Below, one piece after another: positions 29,706 through 40,500 of a stretch of DNA of 64,000 nucleotides. The notes beneath the pieces were generated by a model. It was not told the origin of the DNA. It worked only from the letters and a program-made list of their open reading frames with translations, and made no database searches. Origin of the DNA: Chionis minor (taxonomy: Eukaryota; Chordata; Aves; Charadriiformes; Chionididae). The position numbers were made by a program, and so were the translations under genes. Position 1 is the stretch's first letter. Each line of letters opens with the position of its first letter. Location: assembly GCA_013398295.1 (NCBI GenBank), contig VZSF01001145.1, positions 62,470-126,469 on the forward strand, in the 5' to 3' direction.

Positions 29706-32700
29706 TCATCTTCCAAGTGGTCTTAGAGAGAAGCTGCACTCCTGGGGAAAAAACATCTGAAGATATCCCAGGAAAAAAATGTTGCTCGAACACGCTTATG
29801 CATGGATAGATAATGTAAACCAAAGGTGTTTAAACATCAGGGGTAATTCAGTGCTGTTTGATTCCTAGCTGTGTCATTAAAAAGCATTTGGATGTAAAGG
29901 GAGGAAAACAAAGAGCACAGCTGAAGGTCCCAGTACTGCTGAATAAACCGAGACAAGGTGTCCTGTGCTCCCACAGCCCTGCTTGAAGTACCATCATAGG
30001 GTTTCAAGGGCACTGAGGTGCCAGTCTTGAGAGGCAATTAAAAAGTCCTGGCTGCTGTGGTAGAAGAGGGAAGGTCAATCCAGAGATCCTATGGTGATGG
30101 TTTGTGGATCTGTTTTTTGAAATCAGTTTTGGCTTTTCAGACGCCTTTCAAGCTGAAGAGCATTGGGACTTAGACTCCTAAAACCCTGGTACAGAAAGAT
30201 TCTTGATATCTTTTTCCTCTTTAATCATCCCTTCTTTGATTTTCACTAACGTCGGTGAAAGTTGAATGCCTTACCAGATGTCAACTGCCTAAATACCTCG
30301 CCGATTGACACCCAAGTCATAACTGAAAAGGAAAGCATTCCTACCTTACATGCCTTTGGAAGTGTTAGCTATCACCTGAGCAATACAGTGTCCTACAGGC
30401 ACTTGAAAATTGCACACGGGAAAGGAGCTCTTACTGTATTACTCCCAATTCCTGCACAGCTGAGAGAGACACCAAGTGATATCTAATTGCAGCTAGAAAT
30501 AAAAGCCACATTACATTATGGTTACAAGGGCAGCTAAACACTCTTTTCTCTTCACTCTTTGGAAGTGGGACCACTTTTTCAGCGCTGCCATTCGCTCCTG
30601 CTTATCACATTTCCATCAATAAATGTCCCAGTCAAGTCCTTATCTGCAACTTATAAAGCGCTGTTCTCTACCTCACCTTTCCTGCGTGAGAAATCTGCAA
30701 GCGGGAGTGCACCAAAGCAGTCTGAAAAGAATTCATAGGCTTCCTGTATATTCATGTGGTTACTTACACCACCTGAAACAATTTTGTTGTTCTAGCTCTG
30801 CTTTTTGTGCTTGTGGAGCTGGGGCTGTGCACACATGGCATTTGCTGTGTTTGCATCAGCCCTTGGCAGAGAGCTTGCTGTGGTCCCCATGGGAACATCA
30901 GCAGTGCCTGCCCCAGCTCCAGGGGTACCGGGACCTGAAACTGTGGCTGAGCCGCTGGCGTCGGTGCATACGTGCTTCTTGCCTACCCAGCATGGTGGAA
31001 AATGGCTCTGACGACTTATTTCTCATATGATCATTTTTATTTAGCAGTCACAGTCATCCCGAAAGAGAAAACTGCCTACAAACCTCTGGAGTTGCAGAAA
31101 TCTCTGTGCTTCCTCTCTCTGCCCTGGTGCCGGGAGGATGTGAGTCTGGTGGGAAATAGGAGAGGGCAGCTGTGTTGGCTGCTGTGCCTTGGTGAGCCTC
31201 TCCAGGCTTTTCTGATGGAGCTGCAGTGCTAGAGGGGAGCTGGGCTCTGCTGCAGGATAATGAAAGGCACTATGTGCTGACAGATCAACCAGTAAGCTTG
31301 TTGCAAAAAAAGGGAGAATTTGGCAAAAGACATTTTTAAGACGTGTGTTTCTCTGCTGGTGGAACAACTGAGAATGTTCTTCTAGTGGTATAAATATAAA
31401 ACTTCACGCTCTGGCTTTAGCTTGTAACAAAGCCAGGCAGAGCACGAGGAGGGAGCTTTGAGTCAAGCACTTGATCAGTCATATTGTAAAACCTCAAAAC
31501 TAAGCCAAAAGGCGACCTCGTTTCAAGCTCCAGAAGGGAAGGAGGAGCACACATGGTCTGTTGGCCCATCTTTGCTGGACCCAAGGTTTCATTCATGTGT
31601 TCTGGACACATCAGTGCACAACATCCCCTCCACAAATAGATAATTCAAAGTTATTTTCCCTAAAGTGCAATGCTGGACGTGTTGAACTGAGATAACAGCA
31701 GACAGTGGGAAGCACATGGGCCCTGACATGCTGAGTGTGCTTTTTAAACTCTAGGATTGTCTCGCTCTTGGTCCCTGGTGCTGTACTTTGAGGTGCAGTG
31801 GAGGCCTGGAGTTGTAATTTCTGGAAGTCCATGTAAATCTGTAGCTTTTGCACCTGCAGACCCATTTGTGGCCTCAAGTACTTGATATGAGGGTGTCTGC
31901 AAATGCTTCTGAACGCCTCCAGGCAAGGTAAAATGACCCTTATTTCACTGTTGTGTAAAGCCATATTATGCTCTCAGTTTAAATGCTTCCTGCAGATCTG
32001 GTCACAGTCTCTGAAGAGCAGCAAGTTGAATTGGAAAAGATCCAAGGAGTAGTAATGGCTAGGGAAGTATGAGGGCTTTCAGAGGAGGTCCTCTCTGGGA
32101 TTAGGGTTTGCTCAACCAAGTGTGATGATCTTAATTTACTGCTATTTTGCACAAAGCAAGAACTAGTAGCAATGAAACAATCTGACTGAAGAAGTACTTT
32201 GTGCCCAGAATATAACTGAAATCAGCAAGATTCTTGACGCAGGCTGTTACAAAAGCAAAGGTGGATTCAGAAAGGGCTTTGACAAATTGTGAGAAGATCA
32301 GTACATGGTGGCAACAGAGTAAAACAGGGGTCCAGATGCAACCTCCTGCTCGAGCTGTTGCTAAAGTCCTGGTTTGCCAGAAGCTTGGGGGTTTGGCCAA
32401 GACTTACATCCTCTCCTTTCCCATGCAAGTCACAAGACACTGGGTTCTGGATGGACCTTTGCTCTGACTAATGTTCAGGCTCTAACACTTGGAGTTGACC
32501 TGGCAGCAAGTCCCAATGACGTTAAAATTCAAATGCCAGCACTTGTCAGGGATGTGACATTTGTTTGGATTGTCTTGGTTAGTGTAATTTTTCTTCTGTA
32601 TGTTGAGTTATACACCCTAGTATTGTTCCTGCAGTAAACCAGTCACACCCTGCTAGCATTTTTGTGGCCTACAGATCTTCTATTTCCTTGTTTCTTGCTC

Positions 32701-34179
32701 ATATATGGTCATGAGACTGAGCAGTAGCAGCTGGGGTTTGAAAAAGCAAGCAGTGATTTTCTGTGTGCGCAGGAGGATACCCTCAGCAAAGCTGCAGTTT
32801 CAGAAAGTGCTGACATTCGAAGCCTTTTAAGATTAGCTCAGGCTGGACAGCTCAAAACAGAAAGGTCCAAAATCACTACTCACTTGAAAAAATGGCGCTA
32901 AAGCCGCCAGAAATAACTCAACTCTTGCATAAAAGCCGCAGATAACTATTACCTGTGTAAAATGTGATTTGCAAGTTTGCTTTAATCATTATGCAAATGG
33001 AAGTTAAGCCCTCACTTACGGTGTGATATATTTGATGTGATTTGTCCTGTATAACAAAACCAATTAATGAAAGTTTCCTCACATTTGGCAGTCAGCAAGG
33101 GCCTGATTTTGCCTCTGTGGTGAAACAACTCAAGGCATAAATACAGTGTTTCTCAATGCGCGTTAATAATGCTGGTGTGTAGTTCGTGTTTTTAAGTGTT
33201 CTTTTAATTGGAGAGAAGTAAAATAAGAAAGCTTAGCATAAACTTTACACCTTTGTTGTTGAAGATGGGCTAAGCGGAGTTTTGGTTCCTCTGTGACTAC
33301 CGAGATAGCATTTTCAGCTGTAGCTGCCTGGGTTGGGCATCCAGACCATGTGTCTTGTGCAGAGAGGTGGAAGGTGAGGGGTGTTTCGGGGGCTACGGGA
33401 CACAACCCCCTTCATTTGTCATCTTCCCGTTTGCTCGTGATGCTGCCGGCCGCTGCCGTACTCTGCTGGCGGTGCCAGGCCCTGGTCAGCCACGTCTCTC
33501 CTGGGCTCCTTCACACCTTTGTCCCCACCTCCGTGGGTGGGAGCCTGATCTTGAGGTGGAATTACCTGCACCCGGCCTCCCCGGGAGCACCCAACAAGCA
33601 ACATCTCTGGATGTGAACCAGAGCTAGAGAGTTCAGTTTTCCTGGCAGGGGGGAGCAGAAGGCAAAGGATTGCAAATCAAACTGCCCATTGTTTCTCTAG
33701 CAGACCCTGTTGAGCAAGTTTGCCTGCTCTTGGGGCAGACATAGCTTTCCCATTCACCCCAGTATTCCTGCATTGCCCACACCAGAGCTGCAAGAACAAG
33801 GTCGGCAGACAACCTGCTTCCCCGCTGCCAAACTACAACAATTTAGAGCAGCATACATCACTTGTGATCACGAAGTACCCATCTGGTGCCATTCAGTAAC
33901 CAGCTAGCTTGGTATCCTCAGGGTTTCTTCTGGCTGGTCACTGTTGGTGCTACCCACAGGTCTGGAGAAGATCAGAAGGAACCTCTGGCAAACACGTGGA
34001 TGCAACGCTTTGTTCCTGGGCTGTGTTTTCTCACTGCTTGTGCCCTGTCCTGCAGGGCTGTGGCTGCTTCCCAGAGGTATTTACATCGGTGAGCACGCCT
34101 AAATTAGATGCCTAAGGTCAGACCTTGATTTCCCCGTGGATAGTGGGAAGGACTTGCAGGGCCTTCAAAGTACTTGGGG

Positions 34180-34194
34180 GGTGTGTGTGTGTGT
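34180..34194. repeat. (GT)n short microsatellite
   Basis: Seven GT units follow a G-run. Confidence 0.85.
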
Positions 34195-35888
34195 CCCTCT
34201 GTTGCAAGGGAGATTTTCCTTTCCTGTGTATCCGTATGACACCTAGCAGAGTAGCACCCCAGCCTCCTGAAGTGCTGCAATGCATGCCTGGATGCTCACT
34301 CACAGCTGGAAGGCCAGGTTAGACGGGAGCACCGGTAAGAATTCCCAAGGGAGATGCAGGTGCTGTAACAGTATTCACCGTACATATTGAAAAATACCAT
34401 TTCTAGCCACGAGCCAGTGCAGCTCCAGTCAGCTGCAATCCTAACAGCGTTTGCAACACTCCGGTCGATTTACTAGCGCTGTTTGTTTGAACGAGGAACT
34501 CTTTTGTTGCTCTATCAAAGTCTCGCTGACATAGCCTGCAGCTATGAACAAATGTTGTGTGGCTGCAAGCTGGAGCATTGAAGAGACAGGAAGCGTGTTC
34601 AATATTGATAAAGAGCAGAAAAGGGGCTTGTTTAAATTGTGCACAGACAACTTTTCCATAATTAAGGGAGCAACAGATGTGATCCCCTGCCTACAAATGA
34701 AATGACTAACAAAAGCAGGAGACGCTTATGACATGCAGCCTGGTACATGCTTGTGAGTAGAAGTGATGGTGAAAAGGGCATGAGATGATTCCTGAGGATG
34801 GGCTGCATGTGTCCGTTGTTCCTTTGTTTCCAGCTGGCAGCACGGGTGTATGGAAATCTCATGCTATGTTCTCAGCTACTAAACAGTGCGTGACTTGAGC
34901 CCTAACTAGAAGTGGAGCCCCCTTGTATGAGGCCCTGTCCCCTTCCCAGTGCTCTTGTGTCATGCTGGAATGATTCAGCCTGCAAATGGAGCAGGTGAAA
35001 GAAGGGATCAAATCAACCTATAAGTGTGGCCCCTATTCACAGGGACAATGTATGTATGTGATTGCTTCCTTCCTATCTGCAGCTTTATCCTATCTTTGTT
35101 CTTGGGAACGTGTGTCTGTGAAGAGTCCAGGGATATGCCTTAATAAAATGAAAACTTGTGCTGGGCAGTGAAAAATGGGATTGCTGGGAGAGGTAGCTTG
35201 GATGCTGCTGGAGTTGAGTGTGAGATTTACTTCCAATACTTATGAATGCTTGATGTGTGTAGGTTACAACTGCAGCGTTAGAGATGTGCCCACACGCTAA
35301 TCAACCTCTACCAGGTGCCACTTGCTCTGTACTCCCTTCTTTCTAAGTTTTGGGTGCCTTTCCCCAAGCAGAAACTTTAAAAAGAATTTGCAGACCCCTC
35401 CAACCGCACCAGGCTGTTTTAAGTCATGATCCCATGGTCCAGGCCACATTCATGCATACTTGTCTCATCCTGGAGTCCCTGTGAAGTCATGGGGATTTCA
35501 CTTCAGTGTTCTTCTGGTCATTGAGGGTTCAAGCATGCTGATCTGCTCACAGGCGAGGGTCAGCATGGGGAGCCTGCTACCCACACAGATCTCATCGAGC
35601 ACTGTTTAAAATGGGCACAGACATCCAGGTCTCTGCTAATGTTGTAATTTAGCAGCTGGCATATTTAAATGCTTGCAAGTGGGATCAATCTTTTTTTAAT
35701 CATTTCTGTTTAATTATTGTTTCCAGCAAGCTCCCTTGTGTTTTATTGCTAACAAATTTCTAAGGAACATTTTAAAATCTTGAACGGAAAAACCTAATGT
35801 CACCCTGCAAGGAAGAGCTTATAACACTTCAGTTAGGAGACTTCTCCCATGCTTGGAACTCTTGGTCAGGTCAAGGGTTGAACTCACT

Positions 35889-36240
35889 GAATTATTTTGG
35901 TTGGAAGATATCTAGTCTGACTTCTGCTTACAGCTGGACTGTCCTCAAAGTAGACTGAGGTTGCTCAAGCCTTGCCCAGTCAAATTCTTGTTATTTCCAA
36001 AGAAGATTTCACACCCTAATTGCAGTACCAGTCGATCCCCATGCTGTACTGCTGTAGAGGGTTATCCCATCCCAGATGCAGGACGTGGTATTTGCTGTGT
36101 TGGACTCCACAAGGTTCCCATCAGTCTGTCCAGGTCCTTCTGAACAGAGCCCTGTCCTCCAGCATGGCAACCACTCAGTCCAGTTTGGTGGTGTTTTGAA
36201 CTTGGTGAGAGTGTGCAGAGAGCTGGTCAAGCAGGGCTGA
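35889..36240 (-). mobile_element. Old, internally deleted CR1-like fragment (reverse)
   Basis: The + strand reads like the reverse complement of CR1. It has TTGGAAG...ATCTAGTCTGACTTCTGC near 35900, a phrase like GGTTATCCCATCCCAGATGCAGGA near 36060, and CCACAAGGTTCCCATCAGTCTGTCCAGG near 36105. These correspond to separate parts of the CR1 3' half, so an internal deletion is likely. Divergence is high and boundaries are approximate. The solo LTR inserted about 150 bp downstream. Confidence 0.6.
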
Positions 36241-36380
36241 TGGAAGGATGCAGAGTGTTGCTACTTCATGTAATGGGTCTGGCTTAAAAAAATACATAGG
36301 GAAGTAAAGATTTGGGTCCTCCAGCACACTTACCTGAAAGAAAGGGGGTCAAGGAGCTTTGCTGTGGCAAGAGGCTCAGG

Positions 36381-36385
36381 GTGGT
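36381..36385. repeat. Target-site duplication, left copy (GTGGT)
   Basis: This is identical to 37134-37138 on the other side of the LTR. Five-base duplications are usual for ERVL-type integrases. Confidence 0.88.
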
Positions 36386-36437
36386 TGTTGTGGGTTTGGG
36401 CCGGATTGGCCCAAGCAAGTCGAGCAACAGATGTTCC

Positions 36438-36490
36438 CTCTCTCCTGCTGAGCAGGGAGATCTACATCTTTTTTGCTGAGCAGGAGAGAG
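36438..36490. repeat. 17-bp imperfect hairpin inside the LTR
   Basis: Arms 36438-36454 and 36474-36490 pair at 16 of 17 positions around a 19-nt loop. Each arm contains the near-palindrome TGCTGAGCA. In LTR orientation it lies after the poly(A) signal, in the putative U5. Confidence 0.6.
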
Positions 36491-36527
36491 AGAAGAAAAG
36501 AGACTAGTTTAGTAAGAACTAAACTAC

Positions 36528-36533
36528 TTTAAT
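36528..36533 (-). terminator. LTR poly(A) signal (ATTAAA, minus strand)
   Basis: TTTAAT on the + strand gives ATTAAA on the minus strand, about 40 bp downstream of the TATA-like box in LTR orientation. This fits a short R region. Confidence 0.45.
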
Positions 36534-36572
36534 GAAAGATAAAGAATAAAATAATAAAAAGAAAATAATGAA

Positions 36573-36623
36573 ATATATACAAAACCGTATCAAGCTCCCA
36601 GTCCCAGGATGACAATGACGTCA
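36573..36623 (-). promoter_or_regulatory. LTR core promoter: consensus CRE plus TATA-like box
   Basis: A perfect palindromic CRE (TGACGTCA) lies at 36616-36623. On the minus strand it sits about 35 bp upstream of a TATA-like GTATATAT (36580-36573). This spacing is that of a typical CREB/ATF-responsive retroviral promoter. Transcription would run toward lower coordinates, away from the 57-kb intergenic side and toward CTBP1, starting near 36545. Confidence 0.55.
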
Positions 36624-37133
36624 CCAGCAGGCACTGGGGAAGTCCCAGACTGGACTCAGCGACAGATGGGAACTGGATTCAGGAACACACGGATTGGGAT
36701 CAAAGACAGACAAACAGACGGAGTCCTCCGCGGATGCCGGCCATTGAAGAAAAAAAGAACCAGAGAGCTGACCCTTTGATCCCTCAGCTTTTACACTGAG
36801 CATGAGGCAGACGGGATGGAATACCCTGTTTGGTCAGTTGTGGGTCACCTGTCCTGTCCGCTCCTCCCCACAGGTGGGACCCCTCTACGCTTCTCCACTT
36901 CCGACCCTCCAACGGGGCAAATAACAAAGTTGGCTGCCCATGGTCGTTATAGCAATAAGGATAAGCAAGGATACATACCGTGCCTCGGCATCAACTATAA
37001 ACATGGGTCTTATTGTTCTGAGGAAGAGCAGTTTTCTGCACAATATGCTGCTAATTTCAGCAGTTAGAAGAGGCCTAGTTAGAAAGCAGAGTTACTGAAC
37101 AAAATTGGTCCTGTTTTACCTCAAACCAGGACA

Positions 37134-37138
37134 GTGGT
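37134..37138. repeat. Target-site duplication, right copy (GTGGT)
   Basis: It matches 36381-36385 exactly and fixes the right boundary of the solo LTR. Confidence 0.88.
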
Positions 37139-37445
37139 ATGTCTCTCTGGGTATTAAGACATGTATTGTCTTTCTTTTGTCCTGGAAGAAGACTGTTCAC
37201 CAGGGTCACAGTTCAAAGACCCATGCTATTATATGTGACCAAGAGGAAACACCATGGACTCACAGACCTTTTTGAAACTCCCCTATTTCCCAGTAAACAT
37301 TTAATTTCTCATTAAGTAATTAGCATTTAATTGTTATTGTTCAGTATAATTACCTTTTCTGAACTCTATTTACCTGGGCTATGGAAAGAACAAACATTAA
37401 AGACCCAGCTGATTTAAGCCACCTGATAGAGGCCATTCCCTGCCA

Positions 37446-37540
37446 TTTTATAGGATAATTCAGGTTGGAAGGGTCCTCAGGACGTCTCTAGTCCAACCTC
37501 CTGCTAAAAACAGGGTCAGCTATGAGATCAGACCAGATCA
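37446..37540 (-). mobile_element. CR1 3'-end fragment (reverse)
   Basis: The + strand runs from GGATAATTCAGGTTGGAAGG through TCTCTAGTCCAACCTCCTGCT to AGGGTCAGCTATGAGATCAGACCAGATCA, the reverse complement of a CR1 3' UTR. It is about 95 bp and truncated, with no coding part. It may derive from the same old CR1 group as the piece at 35.9 kb. Confidence 0.75.
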
Positions 37541-40500
37541 TTGTATGTGCTGTATTGGAGAACGTGTTTTTATCACAAGCATTGTATTTGCATCATGGCA
37601 CAAACATGTTCAGAGTGTTTGCATGCCTCCCCATGCACATCCACATATAGAGGGATGCAAAGAAGGAGCAGGCTCCTTGCTTTCACCATAATGTCCCCAC
37701 AGGTTGTGAAATGTGGCATTTTATTTATGAATGACTTTGGATATCAATGTGTTCAGCTGCAACATACATTACCCTATCAGCCTCTGTCTATTGAGAAATG
37801 AAAAATTATGGATGCCAACCCCTCCTTCACTATTCAAAACATGAAGGAAGATGATGCTGGTAATTGGGTGTTTGCTCTCTAAAGGAGAAAGTTTGTAATC
37901 CATTGCTATTACTGACATGATGCCTCTGTAAACCCCCAAGCCACGATTTATCTCAGACATTTAATATCTGTGTGGAGGGACAGAATGGCGTATTCAGGAT
38001 GAGCCATTATGATCTGTCTGTTTGGGAATACAGAGCGTTTTATAATCTTCGGTGGATGCTTTTTAGTTTAAATGAAGGAAATTAATGGCTAAATTCTGCA
38101 GAGAAATAATGCCTGATGTGAAGCACCGTTTGAAGGACAGTGCTACATGAAAGCTGAAATAGTCTTTCTCTTTCAGCATGATATCTGTTTTCTTTTAATC
38201 ACAGGAATGAAGGGCTAGAGTTTCAGCAACTGTTAATTTCCTGTCTATTGTCTATTCAAACAAGATCCTGCTGTGTCTCTTATAATAAATACATTTAGAG
38301 ATGGGGCTGAAACCTGGGCCTACCCTCTACCCCTCTTCCAAGGGCAGCTAATTCCTGCAATCTGGGCTATCCTTTCCGCGCAATGCAAGGGCTAAAGCAG
38401 CCTGTTTAGTACTGAGGAAACGGGGGCTGACGCACCGAGGAAAGGGCAACAGAGAATAAAAAGGGCCGATAGAGCCACGTGGAAATTCAGGTGTGAGAAA
38501 GATGCCCCAATTTGTTTAGCAGCGGGGCCAGGGCAGAGGACACAACCGAGCCAGCGAACGTGGGGGCAGCGCAGAGCCCCGGGCACAAGCGCTGCCACAA
38601 GTATTTTGGCGCAGCTCCCACACAGGCTGCATTCGAGAAGGAATTGCCCAAGATTGTTTGAAAAAGGGTATTTATAGCAGCCAGAGGTTGCCCTGGGCTA
38701 GCCTAGCACTCTGCCCTCGTCCCACATTAATGGCAGTAGTTAATAGTAGAGCAGGACAGAAATATTTAGGGCAAAGTGTTAGAAAAGAATAATTAAGGTT
38801 GATACCTATTTTTTATTTCTCATGAAAAGTTTTGCTGCGTTGTGGTTAGCAGATTTTTTAGAAAACTTTGTCTTAAAAAAGTACTGGTTTTGATCTGATG
38901 CATCTACATTTACTCTTATCAGTCACGGGGAGCTACTGGGTGGTAACATTTTTTTAAGATGAGCTAGATAAATATACAAGGCTTGATGTGATTTTTTTTT
39001 CCTTTTTTTCTTTTTTTTTTAAGCTTACAATTCTGGAAAAAAGAATAGTTATCTTATAGGAATCCAAAACTGTGATGTTGAAGCTCTTGCATTATTCATA
39101 TGATCTTATTCAATGCACTGTGATTATTTCTGATGCTTCAAACTCCTGGATAGCTTTTGATGCCTGTATTATTTCTATGTAAATTCCAGCCATTAGATGG
39201 TTTTATCAATAAGGTTCAGATTGAATCATGCCTCCCCTGCAAATTAATGCAGGCTTGTAAAATGAAAGAGAAGATTTAATGTATCAAGCCACAGACTGTT
39301 AGATGTGGGTTTAGAACAAAAACATATATATGTTATTTGAAGCTTTAGAAGGTGATATCTGAAAATATTAGCACATATAGGGAAATTTAGCAGATTGGTA
39401 CACATGGAAGAGTGAGCTAAGCTGCAGGCTTGAAAGGCTTTTAAGATGTGTAGATAGACTCCTAGTTCTACCATGGACTTGGTACTTCACTGTTTCCAGG
39501 CTGGAGACCAGAAAATGTTAGACTGGCTATTGACTTATTGTCACTATATCTAATTAAACCACAAAAATTGTTTTCAAACAATGTTAAAGATCAGATTTAA
39601 ACTCATAAAAGCAGGAAAATCAGGATAGGGTTGAAATTGTCTCTCTAATTCACCCTGGCTTGCCTTTGGGCTGTCTTTTGCAGAAATGGCATGTGTCATT
39701 GATTAGAGCCTACCCAGTACAGAGGCCCACTGGGAACGGCATGGCACTCTGAACACTCAATTCTCATGCCCTTCTGCATGAGACTCTGCTTTTAATATAA
39801 TTTTATTTCATTATTGTAACATTAATTTATTCCAGACTATTTTTTTTTTATTTTTTTTTAATTACCCTTTCTTTTCTCAGCAAAAGAGGGGAAAAGATAT
39901 GATCAGATTTAATGGATGAAAAGTTTTCTGAGCAGAGTGCAGTCAATGCGGTGACCGATTGAAGCCTTCAGGCACAAAAAGTTGTACCTGCAAATCTGGT
40001 CAATCAATTCATTCCCCTAATGCAGTGATGAAACTGGTTTAATTACTAATGAAAACTTCCATCTGGTCTGTCCCAGTAAACTGTGGGAGACGCTGTTGCA
40101 GAAAGCAAAGGAAACCTAATTTCCCCTGGTATTGACCCCTACAATGTGTCAAAAATAAGCAGTAGAAAATATTAAATGAATGCTGGAGCAGCAGAGGCCA
40201 GGAAGAACAGTTTTGACCTCTCGTGAAAATAGAGGGTGGTAGCAAGATCCAGACACGAATAAGGTCTCCTCTAAAGTAGAAGAGAAGTTTGGAGCCTTCT
40301 TTACTGTAGAGAGAAGTTACACCTACCAGGTGGCAGAACCAGAGGCATCCGTAAGCCTGTTTTCCCCCTAAAACATATCATCCTCCTTCTCCCTTATCCT
40401 CCCTCTGTCTACCTATCTTTTAATCAGATATTTAAATCTCCTCGTTAATTTTTCAGCATGCTCCTTCCCCAGCTGGAACGAGAGTTGCCGTGGGGAGAGA

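Larger units (their letters stand above)
28651..35888. other. Intergenic DNA, no gene recognised
   Basis: Unique sequence with two CG-richer patches (29456-29705 and about 33410-33620) and a short GT run at 34180-34194. ORFs up to about 135 codons show no family features. I recognised no RNA gene or transposable element. Confidence 0.6.
36386..37133 (-). mobile_element. ERVL-like solo LTR
   Basis: A 748-bp element begins TGTTGTGG and ends CCAGGACA on the + strand, so it has TG/CA termini, and it is flanked by identical 5-bp repeats GTGGT. Read on the minus strand it starts TGTCCTGGTTTGAGG, a start I associate with avian ERVL-type LTRs. It contains a CRE, a TATA-like box and an ATTAAA, in the order expected for U3-R-U5. 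No gag, pol or env sequence lies on either side, so it is the product of LTR-LTR recombination. The perfect target duplication argues for a relatively recent insertion. Family naming is from memory and should be confirmed. Confidence 0.88.
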
